DNA from: Nocardioides sp. Iso805N
Lineage (GTDB): Bacteria > Actinomycetota > Actinomycetes > Propionibacteriales > Nocardioidaceae
NCBI RefSeq assembly: GCF_000364605.1
Contig: NZ_KB822575.1
Span: 358,237 to 422,236 of the forward strand
Length of the DNA: 64,000 nt
Reading direction: 5' to 3'
Under the pieces are notes generated by a model. It did no database searches, was not told the DNA's origin, and worked only from the letters and a program-made list of their open reading frames with translations. The position numbers and the translations under genes are program-made. Every line of letters begins with the position of its first letter. Position 1 is the first letter of the stretch. Positions 1 through 9,207 of the stretch are shown in pieces.

Positions 1-1487
1 GCGCCGGGCGCCCGCACCATCAGCGGCACCGCGATCCGCAGCGTCCCGCCTGCCGGAGCGATCAGCTCGGGGTGCACGTCGGCGATCGCGCCCGCGGTCA
101 GCGCGAGCATCAGGTCGGTGACCCGGCGCCCGGCGGCAGCCTGCTTCACCTCGGCCATCGGCAGCCCCGCGGTGGTGAAGGCGCGCCGGTCCCCAGACGC
201 ACCGTGCCCACCGCGCTCACCGAGGGAGCGCGGCCGACCCCCGTCGGTGGCCAGCTGGGCGAACCCGACAGCCGTGGCGAGTGCGGTCTGCAGCGCGGTC
301 GGCCGGGCGGGCGGGGTGGGCAGCTCGATCAGCGGCCGGAGCAGCCGCAGCGCCTGGAGCACGGTGCCGATCCCGTCCGCGATGGTGTGGTGCATCAGGA
401 TCACGAACGACCGCTCACCGGTGGGCTGCTCGAAGACCGCCGCCCGCCACAGCGGCCGGTCTCGCGGCATCCGCTCGGCGGCCAGCGCCGCGACCCCGGC
501 GTGCACGCCGGCCCGATCGGCGACCGGGACCGCCCGCAGGTGCCACGACCAGTCGATCTCCGGCGCCGGCACCCAGCGCGCCCGCCGCCAGCGCGACTGC
601 TGCACCCGCTGGGTGAACCGCGGCAGGTGCGGCAGCTCGGCGGCGATCACGTCGCGCACCTCCGCCAGGCTCGGTACGCCGCCGGCGCCCTCGTAGAAGA
701 CCAGCCCGCCGACGATCTGCGGCGCGCCGGTCTCCTCGACGTGCAGGAAGAACGCGTCCGCCGAAGCCACCACCTCGTGCTCGTCGGCCGGGTGGATCAG
801 CCCGGCGACGCGGTCGGCGGCCCAGACCAGCACGAACGCGGCCACCGCGTCGAGCAGGTAGTGGTTCGCCGTCGACATGATCACCAGCAGCGTCACCACC
901 ACGTGCAGCGCGGAGAGCACCTGCAGCCAGCCCCGCGCGCCGGCGGCGGCCAGCACCACGCTGACCCACAGCGCCCACGCCATGTGCAGCGACGGCATCG
1001 CGGCCAGCTCGTTGGCGCCGGAGACCACCGAGGATCCCCAGGACCCGACGGTGTGGCCGTGCGTGACGGTGTCGTAGAACGTGTTGCCCGGCAGCATCCG
1101 CGGCGGCGTGGTCGGGAACAGCCAGAAGCAGGTGATGCCGACCGCGGTGAGCAACACGAAGGACGTCCGTGCCCGGCGGTAGAGGTCGGGGCGCTTCCAC
1201 AGCAGGAAGACGAAGGTGGCGAGCGCACTGAGGATGTAGGTGTAGGCGTACTCGTAGTTGGCCAGCGTCTGCAACAGGTCGTGCCGCGCCAGCCAGTCGT
1301 TGAGCGGCTGCTCCACGTCGATCCGCAGGTGCCGCTCCAGGTCGAGCAGCCACTGCCCGTCCCGGTCGGCCCGCGCGCGACGGGCGTCGGAGTCCAGGCT
1401 GTCGACCAGGAGGTAGTAGCCGAACAGCAGTAGGCCGATCATCACCTGCCGCCAGACCACGATCCTGCGCGCGGGCGCTTCAGGCAC
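1..1487 (-). CDS. PAP2-type phosphatase/transferase fused to WS/DGAT acyltransferase (3' end outside window)
   Basis: Partial gene; the frame is open to the left edge, giving 495 codons. The first part is a multi-spanning membrane domain of the PAP2_3 (inositolphosphotransferase-like) type: PSLHMAW at 165-171 and a following NHYLLD motif supply the two catalytic histidines. The second part is a wax ester synthase/diacylglycerol acyltransferase domain with the catalytic HHxxxDG motif at 366-372. The GTG start at 1487 has a good GGAGG ribosome site 6 bases upstream and overlaps the end of the EamA gene by 8 bp, so the two are probably co-translated. The family suggests acyl transfer onto a lipid alcohol coupled to dephosphorylation of a lipid phosphate at the membrane; the substrate is inference. 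Confidence 0.85.
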   Translation of the reverse strand, partial: MPEAPARRIVVWRQVMIGLLLFGYYLLVDSLDSDARRARADRDGQWLLDLERHLRIDVEQPLNDWLARHDLLQTLANYEYAYTYILSALATFVFLLWKRPDLYRRARTSFVLLTAVGITCFWLFPTTPPRMLPGNTFYDTVTHGHTVGSWGSSVVSGANELAAMPSLHMAWALWVSVVLAAAGARGWLQVLSALHVVVTLLVIMSTANHYLLDAVAAFVLVWAADRVAGLIHPADEHEVVASADAFFLHVEETGAPQIVGGLVFYEGAGGVPSLAEVRDVIAAELPHLPRFTQRVQQSRWRRARWVPAPEIDWSWHLRAVPVADRAGVHAGVAALAAERMPRDRPLWRAAVFEQPTGERSFVILMHHTIADGIGTVLQALRLLRPLIELPTPPARPTALQTALATAVGFAQLATDGGRPRSLGERGGHGASGDRRAFTTAGLPMAEVKQAAAGRRVTDLMLALTAGAIADVHPELIAPAGGTLRIAVPLMVRAPG

Positions 1488-2406
1488 TGCTCACCTCCGG
1501 CGTGGGATCGGTCGGGGACCAGGCTCTGATCGAGGGTGAGTGCACCAGCCCGATCACGCCGAGGATCAGCAGCGCGGCAGCACCGGCGATGCCGGCGAGG
1601 GCGCCCGCACTGGTGGGCAGGTCGGCGCCGAAGGCGATCATGCCCGAGATGTAGCTGACGACCGGGTTGACGATGTTCATCGCCGACATCGACCACGGCA
1701 GCGGTCCGGCAGCGTGCGAGAGCTGGCCCAGCGCGAGCCCGACACTGGTGCTGACGGCGAGCCCGTAGCCCACCCAGTCGCGGGCGGTCGCCGCGACGCC
1801 CTTGTCGATCAGGTCGTCGGTGGTCAGCTTCATGAACATCGCCGTCATCGCGAAGCAGACCCCCGCAGCACAGGCAAGCAGCAGCGCGGCGAGCGCCGGC
1901 GAGGGCCGGAACCGGCTGGCCACCACGAGTACGGCGACGGCGCCGGCTGCGGCTGCGGTCACCAGCAGCACCCGGCCGCGGTCGGCCTCGCCGGTCAGCG
2001 GCGCGGCCCCGTCGACCATCATCAGCAAGGTGATGCCGCCGCAGATCGAGGCGCCGGCCAGCCAGTCGAGGGTCGTCGGCCAACGCCGCGCGGTCCAGGA
2101 CGAGAGCCCGATGGTGAACAGCACCTGGGTGGTCATCAGCGGCTGCACCGCGGCGATCGAGCCGAGGTGCAGGGCGGCCGCCTGCACCACGAACGCCAGC
2201 AGGTTGACCACCCAGCCGACGAACCACGCCCGGCTGTGCACCAGCCGACCCATCAGCCGGACGGCGCCGGGCAGGCCCTTGCGGGACAGCGCCGCGCCGG
2301 GCCGACCGGCCAGGTGGGTGCTGGCCCGCTGCTGCAGGAAGGCGGACCAGGCGAACCCGAACGCAGCGAGCGCGCCCAGGACGAAGACCACCTCCGGTCG
2401 GTTCAC
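1480..2406 (-). CDS. EamA/DMT-type membrane transporter
   Basis: A 308-residue hydrophobic protein with about nine to ten predicted transmembrane segments, resembling the DMT superfamily (actinobacterial DMT family transporter). The start is taken as GTG at 2406 because it forms a 4-bp GTGA overlap with the end of the upstream SDR gene and has a GAGGAG site; an earlier start would run deep into that gene. It sits between an SDR and the PAP2/acyltransferase gene, so a role in export or uptake of a small lipid-related metabolite is possible but unproven. Substrate unknown. Confidence 0.8.
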   Translation of the reverse strand: MNRPEVVFVLGALAAFGFAWSAFLQQRASTHLAGRPGAALSRKGLPGAVRLMGRLVHSRAWFVGWVVNLLAFVVQAAALHLGSIAAVQPLMTTQVLFTIGLSSWTARRWPTTLDWLAGASICGGITLLMMVDGAAPLTGEADRGRVLLVTAAAAGAVAVLVVASRFRPSPALAALLLACAAGVCFAMTAMFMKLTTDDLIDKGVAATARDWVGYGLAVSTSVGLALGQLSHAAGPLPWSMSAMNIVNPVVSYISGMIAFGADLPTSAGALAGIAGAAALLILGVIGLVHSPSIRAWSPTDPTPEVSSA

Positions 2407-3161
2407 CGGCTCCTCACGTCCTCGCCGTACCGCAGCGAGAGCCGGCGGAAGGCGGCGGGCGCGACCGCGCGCACGGCCGGCGCGATCCGGGTCCAGCCGG
2501 GCACGAAGACCTCGGCCCGGTCCGCCTCGATCGCGCGCACGACGGCAGCCGCGACCTGGTGCGACGGCACCGGCCGTGGCGAGCGCCGCTCGTAGGGCCG
2601 ACCACGACGGGCGAAGAAGCCGGTCTCCACCACGGCCGGGACCACCACGCTGACCCCGACACCCGATCCCGCCAGCTCCAGGCGCAGGCTCTCGGCGAAG
2701 GCATCGAGCCCGGCCTTCGCCGCGGCGTACACCGCCTCTCCGGCCACCCCCGTCCGGCCGGCGATGCTGGAGACGAAGCACAGCTGCCCGCGGCCGCGCG
2801 CCAGCATCCCGGGGAGCAGCGCGTGCGTGAGCCGGATCGCGCCGGTCAGGTCGAGCGCGAGCAGCTCCTCGATCAGGTCGGCCTGCATCTCCAAGAACGG
2901 ACCGGCGTGACCGGCCCCCGCGTTGAGCACGAGTACGTCGACGGCGCCGGCCCCGGCGGCCAACTCATCGACCCCTGCCGCGGTGGCGAGGTCGGCGAGG
3001 ATCGGCCGCCCCCCGATCCTGTCGGCGACCGCGGCGGTGCGGTCGGCGTCGCGACCGTGCACCAGCACCCGCGCGCCGCGCTCGCCGAGGAGCTCGGCGA
3101 CGTCCGCGCCGATGCCCGCGGACGCACCGGTGACCAAGGCAGCTGCGTCGCGCACCTGCAT
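2403..3161 (-). CDS. Short-chain dehydrogenase/reductase
   Basis: A 252-residue classical SDR. The N-terminal cofactor motif TGASAGIG is at 11-18, NAG at 80-82, the catalytic serine at 131/132 and YxxxK at Y145/K149. The basic residue pattern after the second strand (HGRD) would fit NADP(H) rather than NAD(H). The ATG start has a GAGGTGA site. It is the first gene of a three-gene minus-strand operon with 4-bp and 8-bp overlaps (SDR, EamA permease, PAP2/acyltransferase). The substrate cannot be told; a fatty aldehyde or alcohol would fit the acyltransferase partner, but this is inference. Confidence 0.88.
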   Translation of the reverse strand: MQVRDAAALVTGASAGIGADVAELLGERGARVLVHGRDADRTAAVADRIGGRPILADLATAAGVDELAAGAGAVDVLVLNAGAGHAGPFLEMQADLIEELLALDLTGAIRLTHALLPGMLARGRGQLCFVSSIAGRTGVAGEAVYAAAKAGLDAFAESLRLELAGSGVGVSVVVPAVVETGFFARRGRPYERRSPRPVPSHQVAAAVVRAIEADRAEVFVPGWTRIAPAVRAVAPAAFRRLSLRYGEDVRSR

Positions 3162-3345
3162 CTGTCACCTCGCTAGGGGTCACTCGGGCATTCCTCAGCA
3201 AAGTAGCACCGGCCACCGGCCTGTCATCGCGTGGTTCTGCCCTGCGATCGCACCGGTCCCGAGACGGCGCCCTCCCCGGGTCCGAGCGTCGGGTCCGAGC
3301 GCGGCGTAGGGTGAGGGTGCCGATCGCGACGGGCTCGGGAGGCGT

Positions 3346-4989
3346 ATGACCACACGTGCGGCTGGCCCCCGGGGGTTGCCCCTGGCCCGGTACGGCGCAC
3401 CGATCGGCGCCCTGATCCTCGCCCTCGCCACCGCGGCGCCCGCGGTCGCGGCGACGGCGGGGTGGGTCGGCGCGGACGGGGACGACTGGTCCGCCGGCTC
3501 CTCGTGGTCGATCGGGGCCCCGCCCGTCGATGGCGATGCGGTCACCTTCCCGATCGCGCCGCCGGACGCGTCGAGTGTGGACGACCTCCCCAACGTCACT
3601 CTCGGCGGCATCACCTCGGCGGGCGCGTGGACGGTCGAGCCGGCGAACGACGCCGCCGTCACCCTGGCCGGCCCGATGAGCGTCGACCTGGCCGGGCAGG
3701 ATCCGGAGGGCTCGAGGCAGTTCCTCTGGCTCGTCCCCCTGATCACGACCGAGCCGGTCGTGATCACTTCCTCGTACGACGCCGGGATCCTCAGCCTGCG
3801 CGCCCCCGTCACAGGCGGGCAGCCGCTGACCGTCGCCGGCCCGGGACAGGTGCTGTTCCAGCGCGGGCCGAACGCGATCAGCGACCTCGTCGTGGACGGA
3901 GCCACCGCGGGACGCGCGGACCTCAACGTCCCCGACGCCTCCCCCGCGACCGCGCGGGTCGAACCGGGGGCGGCGCTCGGATTCGGCGACGGGACCTACG
4001 ACTTCCCGATCGAGGTCGGCGGGGACGGTACGGCCTCGCCCGTGGACCCGTCGTCGTGGGCCCCGGGAGCGCTTCGGGTCAGGTCCAACGGCCAGGACGT
4101 CCAGCCGGTGCTCGCCGGCCCTGTCACGCTCACCGCGGCCGCCACCTTCGCGACGGCAGCCGCGACGGATACCTCGGCGCTCACCTTCGCCGGGCCGGTC
4201 GACGGGGGCGCCCCGCTCACCGTCGTCGGCGCCGGCACGATGACCTTCTCGGGGTCGGTCTCCGTCGCCTCGCTGACCAGCACCGTACGTCGACTCGTCG
4301 TGACCGGGCCCGTCGACGGGCCGGTGAGCGTCGGGGCCGGCTCCACGATCTCCGGGTCCGGGAGCGTCGCGGGCCTCGAGGTGAACCCGGACGGCGGCCT
4401 CGACGTCACGGTCGACGGTGACACCTCGAGCCACCTCACGAGCAGCGGCCCGGTGACGGTGAACGGCGCTCTCACGGTGGATGCCACGAGTCTTCCCGCG
4501 ACCGGGCAGCAGGTGCTTCTCGTGGACAACCGCAGCGGGCAGCCTGTCACCGGGACGTTCGCGGGGTTGCCCGAAGGCGCCTCGCTCACCCTCGGCGGCG
4601 AACCGTGGCAGATCAGCTACGTCGGCGGCGACGGCAACGACATCGTGATCCGTCGTACGGTCGACGCGACACCGTCCTCGACGCCCTCCCCGACCGCCTC
4701 GGTCGCGCCGACGCAGAAACCCTCCACCTCGGAGGCCGAGCCCACACTGCTGCCCGTCGGATCCGCCGAGCAGTCACCCGCCCCGTCGCCGACGCCTGGA
4801 GCGGCCGCCTTGTCGAGTGCGCCCCCGCAGGACTGGACTACCGGTCCTGCCGACCTGGCCGACACCGGATCGTCACTCGGACGGGCCGCGGCGCTCCTCG
4901 GCCCGGCCCTGGTCCTGGCCGGAGCAGGGATGCTCGCGCTCCGCCGCCGGGCGCGACGGCTGGAACGAGGGCGGGAAGGAGGGCGGTGA
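3346..4989 (+). CDS. Secreted beta-helix-like surface protein with LAxTG sorting signal
   Basis: A 547-residue exported protein. It has a signal peptide ending near AVAATA at about residue 36, then about 390 residues of Gly/Val/Thr-rich short beta repeats resembling the beta-helical passenger repeats of large surface proteins, then a Ser/Thr/Pro-rich wall-spanning stretch. It ends with LADTG at 504-508, a hydrophobic segment and an Arg-rich tail. LAxTG is the motif reported for class E sortases of high-GC Gram-positives, so covalent attachment to peptidoglycan is expected. No enzyme domain is seen. Start ATG follows GGGAGG at a short 3-base spacing. No sortase gene lies in the window. Confidence 0.82.
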   Translation: MTTRAAGPRGLPLARYGAPIGALILALATAAPAVAATAGWVGADGDDWSAGSSWSIGAPPVDGDAVTFPIAPPDASSVDDLPNVTLGGITSAGAWTVEPANDAAVTLAGPMSVDLAGQDPEGSRQFLWLVPLITTEPVVITSSYDAGILSLRAPVTGGQPLTVAGPGQVLFQRGPNAISDLVVDGATAGRADLNVPDASPATARVEPGAALGFGDGTYDFPIEVGGDGTASPVDPSSWAPGALRVRSNGQDVQPVLAGPVTLTAAATFATAAATDTSALTFAGPVDGGAPLTVVGAGTMTFSGSVSVASLTSTVRRLVVTGPVDGPVSVGAGSTISGSGSVAGLEVNPDGGLDVTVDGDTSSHLTSSGPVTVNGALTVDATSLPATGQQVLLVDNRSGQPVTGTFAGLPEGASLTLGGEPWQISYVGGDGNDIVIRRTVDATPSSTPSPTASVAPTQKPSTSEAEPTLLPVGSAEQSPAPSPTPGAAALSSAPPQDWTTGPADLADTGSSLGRAAALLGPALVLAGAGMLALRRRARRLERGREGGR

Positions 4990-5100
4990 GTGCCGGGCCC
5001 CTCACGGCCGCCCGCAGTACGCGGATGTCGACGGGCTCCATGGGTACGGGATACGTCGAGCCCGACGGGCTCCCCCACCCCAGATATTCGGAGGATCCCT

Positions 5101-7230
5101 ATGACCGACGAAAACGTTCCCGGCGTACCAGGCACAGAGCCGGCTCCCCTCGACGAGCCCACCACCCCTCGCGAGCCGCTGCCCCCGAAGCCCGACCAGA
5201 GCGGGCCGGAGGTGCGTACGCCGACGGGCGTGGAGGCGAACGAGGACCAGGCCGTCAACGCCCAGCAGGGTGCGTTCCTCACCACGTCGGCGGGTGCCCG
5301 GCTGCGCGACACCGACCACTCCCTCAAGGCCGGTGAGCGTGGCCCGACGCTGCTGCAGGACCACCACCTGCGCGAGAAGATCACCCACTTCGACCACGAG
5401 CGGATCCCGGAGCGCGTCGTACACGCACGCGGTGCGGCGGCCCACGGTGTCTTCACCGGCTACGGCACCGCCGACGAGGTGACGAGCGCGGCGTTCCTCG
5501 GCAAGGGCGTCGAGACGCCGACCTTCACCCGGTTCTCCACCGTCCTCGGGTCGCGCGGCTCGGCCGACACGGTGCGCGACACCCGCGGCTTCGCGACGAA
5601 GTTCTACACCGACGAGGGCATCTTCGACCTGGTCGGCAACAACATCCCGGTCTTCTTCATCCAGGACGGGATCAAGTTCCCCGACGTCATCCACGCCGGC
5701 AAGCCGCACCCCGACCGCGAGATCCCGCAGGCGCAGAGCGCGCACGACACGTTCTGGGACTTCGTCTCGCTGCACACCGAGGGCCAGGCGCACACGATGT
5801 GGAACATGTCCGACCGGGGCATCCCGCGCTCGCTGCGGATGATGGAGGGCTTCGGCGTCCACACCTTCCGGCTGATGAACGCGGCCGGAGAGACGTCGCT
5901 GGCGAAGTTCCACTGGAAGCCGAAGCTGGGCGCACACGCGCTGACCTGGGAGGAGGCCCAGCTCGCCTGCGGCTTCGACCCCGACCTCCACCGCCGCGAC
6001 CTCGCCGACGCGATCGAGTCCGGCGCCTTCCCGGAGTGGGAGCTGGGCGTCCAGGTCTTCCCCGACACCCCGGAGCAGATGTTCCACGGCATCGACCTGC
6101 TCGACCCGACCAAGTTCGTGCCCGAGGAGCTGGCACCGGTGCAGCCCGTCGGCAAGCTGGTGCTCAACCGCAACCCGTCGAACTACTTCGCCGAGACCGA
6201 GCAGGTCGCCTTCCACCCCGGCAACCTGGTGCGCGGGATCGACGTCACCGACGACGCCCTCCTGCAGGCCCGGCTGTTCTCCTACATCGACACCCAGCTG
6301 ACCCGGCTCGGCGGCCCGAACTTCAACCAGATCCCGATCAACCGGCCGCACTCACCGGTCAACGACATGCTGCGTGACGGCTTCCACCAGGACGCGGTGC
6401 ACCGCGGCGTCGCGCCGTACCGGCCCAACTCGCTGGACGGCGGCTGCCCCTTCCACGCCGGCGCCGACGACCAGGCCTTCGTGGAGGCACCCGTCCAGGT
6501 GGCGGCGGCGCCCAAGACGCGCGCCCAGGCGGCGTCCTTCGACGACCACTTCAGCCAGGTGCGGCTGTTCTGGCTCTCGATGACGCCGGTCGAGCAGGAC
6601 CACATCGTCTCGGCGTACTCCTTCGAGCTGGGCAAGGTCTACGAGCAGGCGATCAAGGAGCGGCAGCTGCAGTGCCTGGCCAACATCGACGCCACGCTGT
6701 GCTCCCGGGTGGCCGCGAACCTGGGGCTGCCGGCACCGAAGGCGACGGTCAAGCTCGCGGAACCCGACCCGAGCCCGGCGCTGTCGATGATCGGCGAGAG
6801 CTGGCCGATCGACGGCCGGATCATCGGCGTGGTGACCTGCCCCGACTGCCCCGAGGAGGAGATCGCAGCGCTACGTACGGCGGTCTTCGACGCTGGGCTG
6901 GTGCCGCTGCTGATCGGGCCGACGGGTGGTCAGCTGCCGTCCGGGATCCCGTTGCAGCGCTCCTTCGACACGGCCCGCTCGATCGAGTTCGACGCGGTGC
7001 TGCTCGCCTCGGGCATCGGCGCCCACGCAGACGACCCGCGGGTCTCGCTGCTGCTCACCGAGACCTTCCGGCAGAACAAGGCTATCGGCGCCTGGGGTGA
7101 CGGTGAGGCGGCCCTCGTCGCGGCCCGGCTCCAGCCGTCGGCGGCCGGCGTGATCGTCGGCGACGCGGGTGAGGCGGTCTTCACCGAGGTCGCAGGGCTG
7201 CTGGCCGAGCACCGGGTCTGGGAGCGGTAG
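5101..7230 (+). CDS. katE: Large-subunit (clade 2, HPII-type) haem catalase
   Basis: A 709-residue catalase that breaks down hydrogen peroxide in the cytoplasm. Essential residues are visible: distal His108 (VVHARG), Asn181 (GNNIPVFF) and the proximal haem-ligand Tyr395 in RLFSYIDTQ. The length and a C-terminal GATase1/DJ-1-like domain (about 560-709) define the large-subunit clade rather than the 500-residue small catalases. The start is ATG at 5101, with GGAGGA spaced 5 bases; an earlier in-frame start would add residues unlike the family. The N-terminal 60 residues are Pro-rich and probably flexible. It ends at a strong hairpin shared with the convergent SDR. Regulation could be by a general-stress sigma factor; no clear promoter was assigned. 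Confidence 0.96.
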   Translation: MTDENVPGVPGTEPAPLDEPTTPREPLPPKPDQSGPEVRTPTGVEANEDQAVNAQQGAFLTTSAGARLRDTDHSLKAGERGPTLLQDHHLREKITHFDHERIPERVVHARGAAAHGVFTGYGTADEVTSAAFLGKGVETPTFTRFSTVLGSRGSADTVRDTRGFATKFYTDEGIFDLVGNNIPVFFIQDGIKFPDVIHAGKPHPDREIPQAQSAHDTFWDFVSLHTEGQAHTMWNMSDRGIPRSLRMMEGFGVHTFRLMNAAGETSLAKFHWKPKLGAHALTWEEAQLACGFDPDLHRRDLADAIESGAFPEWELGVQVFPDTPEQMFHGIDLLDPTKFVPEELAPVQPVGKLVLNRNPSNYFAETEQVAFHPGNLVRGIDVTDDALLQARLFSYIDTQLTRLGGPNFNQIPINRPHSPVNDMLRDGFHQDAVHRGVAPYRPNSLDGGCPFHAGADDQAFVEAPVQVAAAPKTRAQAASFDDHFSQVRLFWLSMTPVEQDHIVSAYSFELGKVYEQAIKERQLQCLANIDATLCSRVAANLGLPAPKATVKLAEPDPSPALSMIGESWPIDGRIIGVVTCPDCPEEEIAALRTAVFDAGLVPLLIGPTGGQLPSGIPLQRSFDTARSIEFDAVLLASGIGAHADDPRVSLLLTETFRQNKAIGAWGDGEAALVAARLQPSAAGVIVGDAGEAVFTEVAGLLAEHRVWER

Positions 7231-7235
7231 CGCCG

Positions 7236-7275
7236 GTGGGGCGGTTGTGACCCTCAGGGGTCACAACCGCCCCAC
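7236..7275. terminator. Bidirectional terminator hairpin between catalase and SDR
   Basis: Perfect 18-bp inverted repeat (7236-7253 with 7258-7275) around a 4-nt loop, 5 bp after the catalase stop and 11 bp after the stop of the convergent SDR. There is no T-tract, as is common for actinobacterial terminators. Confidence 0.8.
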
Positions 7276-7286
7276 TCACCGCCCCA

Positions 7287-8021
7287 CTACCGCCCGCCCG
7301 CCACCCGCAGCGTCGTCGCCGTGACGTAACCGGCCTCGTCGCTCATCAGCCACGCGACCGCACCGGCGATCTCGGCGCCCTCAGCGGCGCGGCGCAGCGG
7401 GATGGCGGCGGCCATCCGCTCGACCCGGTCGGCATCGCCCGTCGCCGCGTGCAGGTCGGTGTCGACCAGGCCGGGCGCCACCCCGACCACCCGGATGCCC
7501 TGGTCGGCGACCTCCAGGCCGAGCCCCCGGGTGAACGCGTCGACGCCCGCCTTCGCGGCCGCATAGTGCACGTACTCACCCGGCGAGCCGAGCGTGGCCG
7601 CGCCGGAGGAGATGTTGAGGAGCACGCCGCCCGCTCCGCCGTACGTCGTGCTCATCGCCAGCACCGCGGCCCGCGCCACCAGCAGCGGTGCGGTCAGGTT
7701 GACCTCGACCGTACGCCGGATCTCCTCGACCGGCGTCTGCGCCAGCGGGGCGTAGCGGTAGGTCGCGCCGGCGTTGTTGACCACGCCGGTGAGCTGCTCG
7801 GAGACGGCACCGAAGAGGCGCTCGACACCGTCCGGCTCGGCCAGGTCCGCACGCACGGTCTGGCACCGTACGCCGCACGAGCGCACCTCGGCCGCAGTGG
7901 CCGCGGCAGCATCCTCGTCGGAGCGATAGCCGAGGACGAGGTCATGGCCGGCCGCGGCCAGCCGCCTCGCGATGGCCGCGCCGATGCCGCGGGTGCCGCC
8001 GGTGATCAGAGTCCATCCCAT
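7287..8021 (-). CDS. Short-chain dehydrogenase/reductase (FabG-like)
   Basis: A 244-residue SDR. TGGTRGIG at 7-14 is the nucleotide-binding motif; NNAG and the YxxxK pair (YVHYAAAK) are present, and the C-terminus ends in a typical LRVAGGR. The Arg in the glycine motif suggests NADP(H). The start is ATG at 8021, because the glycine motif then begins at the family-typical position. It is the last gene of a tightly spaced minus-strand run (38-aa peptide, iron protein, CDGSH protein, SDR), 20 bp after the CDGSH stop. Substrate unknown. Confidence 0.86.
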   Translation of the reverse strand: MGWTLITGGTRGIGAAIARRLAAAGHDLVLGYRSDEDAAAATAAEVRSCGVRCQTVRADLAEPDGVERLFGAVSEQLTGVVNNAGATYRYAPLAQTPVEEIRRTVEVNLTAPLLVARAAVLAMSTTYGGAGGVLLNISSGAATLGSPGEYVHYAAAKAGVDAFTRGLGLEVADQGIRVVGVAPGLVDTDLHAATGDADRVERMAAAIPLRRAAEGAEIAGAVAWLMSDEAGYVTATTLRVAGGR

Positions 8022-8041
8022 GGCGGCATTCTCTCGGGCGG

Positions 8042-8257
8042 CTAGGGCCTGTTGCGCGCCGGGATGGCCTTGTGGGTGCCGTCGCACCACGGCTTGGTCG
8101 CCGACTTGCCGCAGCGGCAGACCGCCGAGATCGGGCGGGTGGTGGTGTGCTCGACGCCGTCCTCGTCGGCGATCACGTGATCGCCGCGCAGCAGCAGCGG
8201 GCCGCCGGGACAGATGATCACGTCGGCCGAGGCACGGGACGCGCCCTGCCCGCTCAC
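8042..8257 (-). CDS. CDGSH-type iron-sulfur protein
   Basis: A 71-residue protein whose C-terminal half is a CDGSH zinc-finger-like motif binding a [2Fe-2S] cluster through three Cys and one His: C47, C49, C58 and H62 in CRCGKSATKPWCDGTH. Such small soluble CDGSH proteins act in iron or redox handling. The GTG start overlaps the stop of the upstream iron-containing redox enzyme by 4 bp (GTGA), so both are probably translated together and work on the same process. The first 25 residues carry no recognised motif. Confidence 0.9.
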   Translation of the reverse strand: MSGQGASRASADVIICPGGPLLLRGDHVIADEDGVEHTTTRPISAVCRCGKSATKPWCDGTHKAIPARNRP

Positions 8258-9207
8258 GCGACGCCCCAGCGCTCGAGCAGGTGCTGGGCGACCCGGCTCT
8301 CGGTCTCCAGGCACGTCCAGGCGCCGAACCACACGTCGTCCTCCGTGTCAGGCTCCGCCTCGATCAGCGGCAGGCAGATCAGCCGGGTGGCGAGCTGTTC
8401 GTGCACCGCGTCGGCCTCGACGTGCTCCTCGTAGTAGGCCCGGACCTCCTCGGGCAGGCCGAGGCGAGCGAGGCCCTGCGCCATCCGGCGACACGGTAGC
8501 GAGCTGGTCGCCTCGAAGGCTGCCAGGTGGCCCACCGCGGCGCCCCGCAGGCGGCGGTTGAGCCCGAACAGGCTCATCGCGTTGTTCTGCTCGAGCACCT
8601 CCAGAGGCGCCTGGTCGACGTACGTGCCCTCGGTCGACTCCAGCCCGAGGGCCGCCATGCCCTCGGCGAAGAGGTGCGCGTGCAGACGCTCGGGTCGGCC
8701 GCCGCCGTACTCGTCGTACTGCAGCTCGGCCAACGCGGCGCGCGCCGCGACGGGCATCCGCGGCAGCGCGAAGGCGACCGGGTCGGACTCCTTGAGGTGG
8801 TAGAGCGAGCGGTGCTGGAGCAGCTCGATCGCCTGGTCAGCTGTGGCTTCGCGCTGCACGAACCGCGCCAGCGAGGGGCCGTCGTCGGCCTCGATCATGG
8901 CGAAGAACGCCTCGGCGAAGTCGGCATCCGCAGCCACGTCGGGGCGTCCGGGCCAGCGTGCCCGCAGCCGCTGCTCGAGGTCGTCCTCCAGCCGGCGACG
9001 GACCCGGACCAGCTCAGGGTCGTGCTCGAGCCGGTCGTCGACCTCGGCGTACCCGCGATAGCTGAGCTCGTAGAGGATCCACAGGCTCAGGGCGGCATCC
9101 TCCGGACTCCCGGGCTCCACAGCGAGGGGCGCCACCTTTCCGCCCGCGACGAGCCTTCCCACGAGCTCCTCGCTGAGCGGACCGCGCGGCTTGGGCAGCA
9201 CCGCCAT
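8254..9207 (-). CDS. Iron-containing redox enzyme, haem-oxygenase-like fold
   Basis: A 317-residue, helix-rich acidic protein matching in type the iron-containing redox enzyme (Haem_oxygenas_2/HDO) family. Glu/His clusters on predicted helices, such as RPERLHAH and EEHVEADAVHE, are likely iron ligands. Family members with known chemistry are non-haem diiron oxidases or oxygenases; here no substrate can be named. The ATG at 9207 shares one base with the stop of a 38-residue upstream frame (TGATG), and its end overlaps the CDGSH gene by 4 bp. This co-translation suggests that the CDGSH protein supplies electrons or iron; that link is inference. Confidence 0.82.
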   Translation of the reverse strand: MAVLPKPRGPLSEELVGRLVAGGKVAPLAVEPGSPEDAALSLWILYELSYRGYAEVDDRLEHDPELVRVRRRLEDDLEQRLRARWPGRPDVAADADFAEAFFAMIEADDGPSLARFVQREATADQAIELLQHRSLYHLKESDPVAFALPRMPVAARAALAELQYDEYGGGRPERLHAHLFAEGMAALGLESTEGTYVDQAPLEVLEQNNAMSLFGLNRRLRGAAVGHLAAFEATSSLPCRRMAQGLARLGLPEEVRAYYEEHVEADAVHEQLATRLICLPLIEAEPDTEDDVWFGAWTCLETESRVAQHLLERWGVA

